Source: DASYQD01 sp036005845
GTDB taxonomy: Bacteria > Acidobacteriota > Thermoanaerobaculia > Multivoradales > JAIOJS01
Direction: 5' to 3'
DNA length: 19,604 bases
Assembly: GCA_036005845.1 (NCBI GenBank)
Contig: DASYQD010000072.1
Coordinates: 1 to 19,604, forward strand
This document shows positions 15,192 to 19,604 of the stretch, piece after piece; position 1 is the first letter of the stretch, and each line of letters begins with the position of its first letter. The translations under genes were made by a program, and so were the position numbers. The notes below the pieces were generated by a model that was not told where the DNA came from, ran no database searches, and was given only the letters and a program-made list of their open reading frames with translations.

Positions 15192-17399
15192 CTATCTGAT
15201 CGTAATCGGCAAAGAGCTCGACTCGTGCTGGCCGTCGGCGCTGCGCACCGCCACCTTCAACAGGTAGTCGCCGGCGCTGAGCCCCGCCGGGTCGAAGGTG
15301 GCGATCAGCTTGTCGAAGCCCTCGATGCCGGTGGCGGTGCGCTCGACGACCGCCATGCGCTGGTGCTCCTGCCCGGCCGCCGCCGGCAGCTCCTGGCCGT
15401 CGGCCCCCAGCACCTGCGCCTCGACGATGAGGCCGCTGCCCAGGTTGTAGCCGACCAGGCAGAGGTTGGCGAGGCCTTTCGCCGGCAGCGCCGGCCGCGC
15501 CGCCGGCACGTAGGGCTCGCCGTTGACGGTGAACGGATAGACGACGCTGCTGCCGGCGGCGCCGTCGTCGCGCTCGCGGATCATCATCCAGCCGTCCTGC
15601 GCCGCCATGAACAGCGGCGGCAGCAGGTAGGGCTGGTCGGAGTTGTAGGCGGGCACTTTCAACGGCAGCGACTCCACTCCCGTCCTCCCCGTGCGGCCGT
15701 TGCGCACCAGCACGCGGATGCGGTAATCGCCCGGCGGGAGGTCCAGATGGCCGTAGTATTTGAGGCCCGTCTGCTCGAGATTCCTTCGCTTGGCGCCGAG
15801 GTCGACACGCACCATCTGGGTGAAGAAGTCGCGCATCTCGCCCTGCGCGTCGCTGGCGTAGGCGTAGATCTCGGCGTCGAGCACGTTGCCCTGCTGCCCC
15901 TCGAGCAGCGTGCTGCCCGACACCTCGAGCACGATGGGCACGTAAGACACCTGCGGCGTGGCGCGAAAGGGCGCCGCCAGCGCCGACACCGCCACGTCGC
16001 GCCGCGGCACGGCGCTGGCGATGCCGTCGCCGGCGAGCAGGCTCTTCTCGAGCGGGTCGAGGTCCTTGAACGGCCGCGGCGTGTAGTAGCCCGGGCGATG
16101 GGAGAGGTGGGCCCCCGCGGGGCCGCCCTTGAGCTCGACCCGCAGCTTGCGGTACGAGCCGTCGCTGGGCAGATCGGAGCGCTCGAAGGTGAGCACGTAG
16201 GTGAGCTCGGTGCGCTGCAGCACCGCGGCGAGCTGGCGCTGGAAATCGTTGGCGTTGCGGAACAGCTCGCCGCCGGTCTCGTTGGCGAGGTAGAAGAGCA
16301 CCTCCTGGCCGGTGCCGCTGCGGCGCTCGCCCGGCTCGTTGACGTCGGCGCGCAGGCCGCCGATGTCGATCGACTGCACCGCGCAGTCGGCGCGGCGGAA
16401 GGTCTCGAGCATCCGGCGCAGCTCGCCCTGCAGCTGCGTGTTGCCGTAGCGGTTGTCGCTGTCCACCCGCCAGGGCTCGTTGAGGGTGAGGTTCTGGGTG
16501 TCCTGCTGCCCCTCCTCGCTGGAGGGATCGTTGCCGAGCATGAAGCGGCTTTCGAAGCCCTCGGAGAAGAAGACCACCTGTTTGCGCCCGGGCACCGCGG
16601 CCAGCGAGTGCGCCAGCTCGCTCATGCCGCGCGAGAAGCCGCTGATGCGTGCCTCCGCGTACTGCCGCTCGACGCGGTCGGCCTGCTGGGCGATCGTCTT
16701 CATGTACTCGAGCACCATCGCTTCACGGTCCGCCTTGACGTCGCTGGCGACGCCGAGGCCGTTCTCGCTCGCCAGCGAGGCTTCGTCGGCGGGGGCGATG
16801 ACGAACTTGAGCGGATCGCGCTTGACGAGCAGCGATTCGGGAGTGTGCGCGCCCAGCGTGTCGATGCCGCGCGCCAGCTGCGCGCGGTCGGGGGTGAAGG
16901 TGACGACCAGCCGCGGCCCCTGTTGCAGTGAGAAGGTGGCGATCGCCGCCAGGTCCTGCGGATGCAGCGCGGTGAGCACGAAGTCGCGCGCCGCGATGCG
17001 CGCCTTGAGCACCGCGCCGGGAGTGGAGAAGGAGAGGTCGAAGAGCAGCAGGATGTGGCGCCGCGCCTCCGAGGCGATGGGCGGCGGCGCCGCCGCGGCC
17101 GGCCCTTCGGCGAGCGCCATCTTCTGGAGGTCGACCACCTCGAAGCCGGTGAGCTTCTGGCGCTGCCCCTGGTCGTAGACCTCGAAGTTGTCGGCGGTCA
17201 ACCCGTGCACCGGCTTGCCGTCGCGGTCGACGACGTTGACCGGCACCTCGACCGACACCACCTCGGCGGTGCCCGAAAAGCTGGGCTCGCTGCGGCCGGG
17301 GCTCGACGGCTTGGCGTCGCGCGGCGGCGGCGCCGCGGCGGTGAGCGCCACCGCGGAGACGGCGAGGACGAGGAGGATGGGAAGTCGGTGGCTGCGCAT
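15192..17399 (-). CDS. Secreted VWFA-related protein, copy 1 (intact MIDAS)
   Basis: A 735-residue paralogue of the following gene with the same order of parts. It has a signal peptide (about 1-23) and a Pro/Ser linker, then the conserved VEVPVNVVDRDGKPV and FEVYDQGQRQKLTGFEVVDL region (about 50-91). The VWA domain (about 114-430) carries a complete MIDAS DxSxS motif at Asp121, Ser123 and Ser125 in LLLFDLSFS, plus VVFFSEGFESR and YVLTFERSDLP. The beta-rich C-terminal part contains YGHLDLPPGDYRIRVLVRNG. The final segment (AGDYLLKVAVRSADGQH) matches the end of copy 2. The mature protein should be periplasmic or on the surface. The ATG at 17397-17399 has a strong ribosome-binding site. It lies 75 bases downstream of the TPR lipoprotein gene. 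Ligand and function are unknown. Confidence 0.9.
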   Translation of the reverse strand: MRSHRLPILLVLAVSAVALTAAAPPPRDAKPSSPGRSEPSFSGTAEVVSVEVPVNVVDRDGKPVHGLTADNFEVYDQGQRQKLTGFEVVDLQKMALAEGPAAAAPPPIASEARRHILLLFDLSFSTPGAVLKARIAARDFVLTALHPQDLAAIATFSLQQGPRLVVTFTPDRAQLARGIDTLGAHTPESLLVKRDPLKFVIAPADEASLASENGLGVASDVKADREAMVLEYMKTIAQQADRVERQYAEARISGFSRGMSELAHSLAAVPGRKQVVFFSEGFESRFMLGNDPSSEEGQQDTQNLTLNEPWRVDSDNRYGNTQLQGELRRMLETFRRADCAVQSIDIGGLRADVNEPGERRSGTGQEVLFYLANETGGELFRNANDFQRQLAAVLQRTELTYVLTFERSDLPSDGSYRKLRVELKGGPAGAHLSHRPGYYTPRPFKDLDPLEKSLLAGDGIASAVPRRDVAVSALAAPFRATPQVSYVPIVLEVSGSTLLEGQQGNVLDAEIYAYASDAQGEMRDFFTQMVRVDLGAKRRNLEQTGLKYYGHLDLPPGDYRIRVLVRNGRTGRTGVESLPLKVPAYNSDQPYLLPPLFMAAQDGWMMIRERDDGAAGSSVVYPFTVNGEPYVPAARPALPAKGLANLCLVGYNLGSGLIVEAQVLGADGQELPAAAGQEHQRMAVVERTATGIEGFDKLIATFDPAGLSAGDYLLKVAVRSADGQHESSSLPITIR

Positions 17400-17406
17400 C
17401 GGGTCT

Positions 17407-17412
17407 CCTCCT
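17407..17412 (-). promoter_or_regulatory. Ribosome-binding site of VWFA-1
   Basis: AGGAGG on the - strand, within a longer purine run, lies 7 bases before the ATG at 17399. Confidence 0.75.
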
Positions 17413-17474
17413 GGTGGGCGCCGTCTGCTGCGGGCCAGAACGCGCGTCCTCTGGGGTCTTGGGCCGCTCTGGGA

Positions 17475-18581
17475 TCAGCGGCCGAGCATGGTGGCGTAGC
17501 GGCGCGCTTCTTCGTTGGTGGCGTCGAGGGCCAGCGCCCGCGCCAGATGGTGGCGGGCCTTGTCGGTCTCCCCGAGGGCGAGGTAGACCTTCACCAATCC
17601 GATGTGCACGTCGGCGCTGTCGCTGTCGAGCCCGAGAGCCTTCGACATGTACTCGAGCGCCTTCTGCTGGTCGCCGCGCGCGAGCGCCATGTCGGCCTGG
17701 TACACGAAGAAATAGGGATTGGTGGTGTTGCTGGCTTCGATCGACGCGAGCATCTGCTCGGCCTCGCTGCCGCGGCCGGATTGCTGCAGCAGACGTGCCA
17801 TGTTGGTCATCACGATCGAGTTGTTGGGCTCGGCGACGAGCGCCTGGCGGTAGGCCTCTTCGGCGCCCTTGTTGTCGCCGGTGCGGGCGCGGATGACGCC
17901 GAGGTTGTTGAGCGCCTTCGGAAAGCTCGGCGCGATGTCGGCGGCGATCTCGATCAGCCGCCGCGCCTCCTGGATGTCGCCGGCGAGCAGCGCCTCGGCG
18001 CCGAGGTTGTTGTAGTAGTGCGCCGCCGCCTGCAGGTCGTCAATGGGGTGGAAGTTGCGGTAGGCCTTCGGCCGGTAGGGAAGGAAATCGTAGGTCTGCA
18101 GCTCGCCGCTGAGGTACATGCCGGCGACGATGTGCCCCTGGCTCACCACCATGCCCGCCTGGTGGCTCCACTTCTGGTAGTCGGTCACCTCGACGTAGAA
18201 CGGGTTGAGGTCGCTGGCGCGCGCCAAGCCGACGAAGAGGTTGACGAAGGAGAGGCAGTTGCCGCGGTGCGAGCGAAAGGCCTCGACTGCGGTGCGCGTC
18301 GGCTGCAGCTGATAGGTGATGCCGAGGTGCTCGAAGATGAGGTCCATCAAGATCGCCAGGCGGCGATCGGCCGACGACGCGCGATGCTGCGGCAGCGCCT
18401 TGAGCATCGTCTCGTCGAGCTCGAAGGGCACCACGAGCTGCGCCGCCTGCGCGGCGCCGACGTGCTGCGCGTACTGCTCGCGGAGGTGAGCGACCGAGTC
18501 GAAGCGCTGGTAAGTGGAGCAACCGACGAGCAGCGCGGCGAGCGCCGCCGCACCGGCACAGCGACGGAGCATGGCGGGCAT
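17475..18581 (-). CDS. Transglutaminase-like TPR lipoprotein
   Basis: A 368-residue protein. The N-terminus (MLRR followed by a hydrophobic stretch) ends in a lipobox LLVGC with Cys21, so it is a predicted lipoprotein. Residues about 75-170 look like a transglutaminase/cysteine-peptidase-like core with a candidate triad of Cys109 (RGNCLSFVNLFVGLAR), His150 (SQGHIVAG) and Asp165 (LQTYDFLP). From about 185 to the end there are five or so TPR units (for example AEEAYRQALVAEPNN, ALEYMSKALGLDSDS, ARHHLARALALDATN). Such proteins may act on peptides or cross-links at the membrane surface, or be inactive scaffolds. ATG codons at 18579 and 18570 are both possible starts and neither has a clear ribosome-binding site. 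It heads the co-oriented cluster and faces the divergent intergenic region. Confidence 0.87.
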   Translation of the reverse strand: MPAMLRRCAGAAALAALLVGCSTYQRFDSVAHLREQYAQHVGAAQAAQLVVPFELDETMLKALPQHRASSADRRLAILMDLIFEHLGITYQLQPTRTAVEAFRSHRGNCLSFVNLFVGLARASDLNPFYVEVTDYQKWSHQAGMVVSQGHIVAGMYLSGELQTYDFLPYRPKAYRNFHPIDDLQAAAHYYNNLGAEALLAGDIQEARRLIEIAADIAPSFPKALNNLGVIRARTGDNKGAEEAYRQALVAEPNNSIVMTNMARLLQQSGRGSEAEQMLASIEASNTTNPYFFVYQADMALARGDQQKALEYMSKALGLDSDSADVHIGLVKVYLALGETDKARHHLARALALDATNEEARRYATMLGR

Positions 18582-18661
18582 GATAGCAGTCGGTTCCCGC
18601 TCGACTTGCGGTGGTTCAGCCCGCCTGCAGAACGGGTCGTACCTTCATCCATTTGAAGCCG

Positions 18662-18686
18662 CGGCGTCCAACCAGTTGGATCGCCG
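18662..18686. repeat. Inverted repeat upstream of the lipoprotein gene
   Basis: CGGCGTCCAAC (18662-18672) and GTTGGA-T-CGCCG (18675-18686) pair over 11 bases with one bulged T and a 2-base centre. It lies about 80 bases upstream of the - strand lipoprotein start. It could be an operator or a cruciform/hairpin; no T-tract follows, so a terminator is unlikely. Confidence 0.4.
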
Positions 18687-18982
18687 GGCCATGCCGGACC
18701 AGCAAAACCCCGCAGCGGCGCGAGTTGCGTTGCCGGGATGGGGGGCTTCCATCGCGGCACCGACCTTGCTAGATTCCCCCGCCGAACGTCCTTGCGCCAG
18801 CTACACCGCCGTTGCGCGGCGGATCAGGGGTGGGGTCCGATGGGGCCCAATCCGGTTGGTCCAGATGGTCCGACCCGATCCAGGCGGCGGCGGCTCAGAA
18901 CGACTCAGAATGAACGAACCGAGGTCGAAAGGAGGTGTTGCCGGGAGCTAGATCGAGCCTCGATCCAATCCGTTCTCACTTA

Positions 18983-19008
18983 GTTCTCTCTCAACGTTCT
19001 CTCTCAAC
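18983..19008 (+). repeat. Tandem 13-base pyrimidine-rich repeat in the receptor leader
   Basis: GTTCTCTCTCAAC occurs twice without a spacer (18983-18995 and 18996-19008). Shorter related pieces lie on both sides (GTTCTCACTTAG at 18972-18983 and AGCTCTCTTA at 19011-19020). This makes a roughly 50-base C/T-rich segment in otherwise mixed high-GC DNA. Confidence 0.75.
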
Positions 19009-19029
19009 TTAGCTCTCTTACGGCCGGCG

Positions 19030-19051
19030 GGCGCCGAGGTTTCTCGGCGCC
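19030..19051 (+). promoter_or_regulatory. Stable hairpin in the 5' leader of the receptor gene
   Basis: GGCGCCGAG (19030-19038), a GTTT loop and CTCGGCGCC (19043-19051) form a perfect 9-pair stem. It ends 25 bases before the ATG at 19077, directly before an AGGAA and an AGG purine patch. It could influence translation initiation or mRNA stability. It is not followed by a T-run, so intrinsic termination is unlikely. Confidence 0.5.
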
Positions 19052-19076
19052 AGGAACCGGCGGCAGGCAATCAACC

Positions 19077-19604
19077 ATGGAGATCGACTGGACAATGAAG
19101 AGCTCCAACCTTTGGACTCGCGCCCTCGCCATCGTGGCGCTGGCGCTGCTGGTCGCCGGCGGGGCCGCGTACGCCCAGCTGCAGACCGGCAACCTCTACG
19201 GCAAGGCCGTCGACGGGCAGGGCGCCGCCCTGCCGGGCGTGACCGTCACCCTCTCCGGCAATGGCGCCCCGCAGGTGCAGGTCACCAACGCTCAGGGCGA
19301 GTTCCGCTTCCTCGGCCTCGCTCCCGGCGGCTACCAGCTCAAGGCCGAGCTGGAAGGGTTCTCGACCGTCGACTACCCGAACATCTCGATCAACATCGGC
19401 CGCAACACCTCGATCGAGGTGACCATGAACGCCGCGGTCGAGGACGTGATCACGGTGACGGCGGAGTCGCCGCTGCTCGACGAGCGCCGCATCAGCACCG
19501 GTGCGACGGTGGCGCAGACCGAGCTCGAGAAGATCCCCACCGCTCGCGACCCCTGGGCCATCCTGCAGACGACCCCGGGCGTGCTCACCGACCGCATCAA
19601 CGTC
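19077..19604 (+). CDS. TonB-dependent receptor with carboxypeptidase-regulatory-like domain (3' truncated by window)
   Basis: The frame is open from 19077 to the window end, giving 176 residues of a larger protein. It starts with a signal peptide (hydrophobic core LAIVALALLVAGGAAYAQ, ending near residue 34). A carboxypeptidase-regulatory-like beta-sandwich follows at about 36-120 (GNLYGKAVDGQGAALPGVTV, FRFLGLAPGGYQLKAELEGF). Next come a VEDVITVTAESP segment and the start of a plug-like region (TELEKIPTARDPWAILQTTP). This layout is typical of Oar/SusC-like outer-membrane receptors, common in Acidobacteriota and Bacteroidota; the barrel lies outside the window. Two ATGs are possible. ATG 19077 has an AGG 9 bases upstream, while ATG 19095 gives a more usual signal-peptide start (MKSSNLW) and has a GGAG 12 bases upstream. 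The substrate cannot be inferred. Confidence 0.88.
   Translation, partial: MEIDWTMKSSNLWTRALAIVALALLVAGGAAYAQLQTGNLYGKAVDGQGAALPGVTVTLSGNGAPQVQVTNAQGEFRFLGLAPGGYQLKAELEGFSTVDYPNISINIGRNTSIEVTMNAAVEDVITVTAESPLLDERRISTGATVAQTELEKIPTARDPWAILQTTPGVLTDRINV

Larger units (their letters stand above)
18582..19076. other. Divergent intergenic region without a supported gene
   Basis: These 495 bases separate the - strand lipoprotein gene from the + strand receptor gene and should hold promoters for both. I could not assign a convincing -35/-10 pair on either strand. A weak + strand frame crosses it (18514-18951), but most of it is antisense to the lipoprotein start and its composition is not protein-like. 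Visible structure consists of an inverted repeat at 18662-18686, an AAAGGAGGTG site at 18928-18937, a tandem 13-base repeat at 18983-19008 and a strong hairpin at 19030-19051. Confidence 0.6.

Noticed and set aside
18834..18892. Cluster of GGTCC/GGTCCGA motifs
   Set aside because: The repeats are short and irregular in a GC-rich stretch; no consistent spacing or symmetry to support an operator array.
18514..18951. 145-codon + strand frame in the divergent region
   Set aside because: It begins antisense inside the lipoprotein gene and shows no ribosome-binding site or protein-like composition.

Overview
The window is high-GC bacterial DNA. Two tandem genes for VWFA-related proteins of the kind expanded in Acidobacteriota, and the start of a carboxypeptidase-regulatory-like/TonB-dependent receptor of the Oar-like type, suggest an Acidobacteriota genome, possibly Thermoanaerobaculia-like. 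This taxonomic call is inferred from gene families only; no rRNA or other phylogenetic marker beyond proS is present.

Layout. From 1 to 6892 the genes are on the + strand: the 3' end of a membrane protein, an intergenic REP-like inverted repeat, a 3-hydroxyacyl-CoA (3-hydroxybutyryl-CoA) dehydrogenase, a large zinc-ribbon/coiled-coil/TPR protein, a polytopic GT-C-like membrane protein and prolyl-tRNA synthetase (proS). From 6918 to 18581 all genes are on the - strand and closely packed. In transcription order they are: a transglutaminase-like TPR lipoprotein, two paralogous secreted VWFA proteins, an exported metal-dependent amidohydrolase, a DUF21/CBS/CorC_HlyC membrane protein, a secreted protein of unknown function, an LCAT-like alpha/beta hydrolase, and a VapB/VapC-type toxin-antitoxin pair with a palindrome at its promoter. 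proS and vapC converge. A 495-base divergent intergenic region (18582-19076) separates this block from the + strand receptor gene, which runs off the right edge.

How the parts may work together. The left part is housekeeping and metabolic (fatty acid/butyrate-type beta-oxidation chemistry, tRNA charging) plus a TPR scaffold and an envelope glycosyltransferase-like protein. The right part is dominated by exported or envelope proteins. The two VWFA proteins are separated by only 19 bases, the next gene follows 11 bases later, and the amidohydrolase and CBS genes overlap by TTGA, so co-transcription of at least VWFA-1, VWFA-2, amidohydrolase and CBS protein is likely. No function is known for such a cluster. 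The most noteworthy points are the VWFA pair, in which one copy keeps the full DxSxS MIDAS motif and the other has DxAxS; the possibly leaderless, palindrome-controlled TA promoter; the altered nucleophile elbow of the LCAT-like hydrolase; and the repeat-plus-hairpin leader of the receptor gene. I see no CRISPR array, insertion sequence, tRNA, rRNA or prophage gene.
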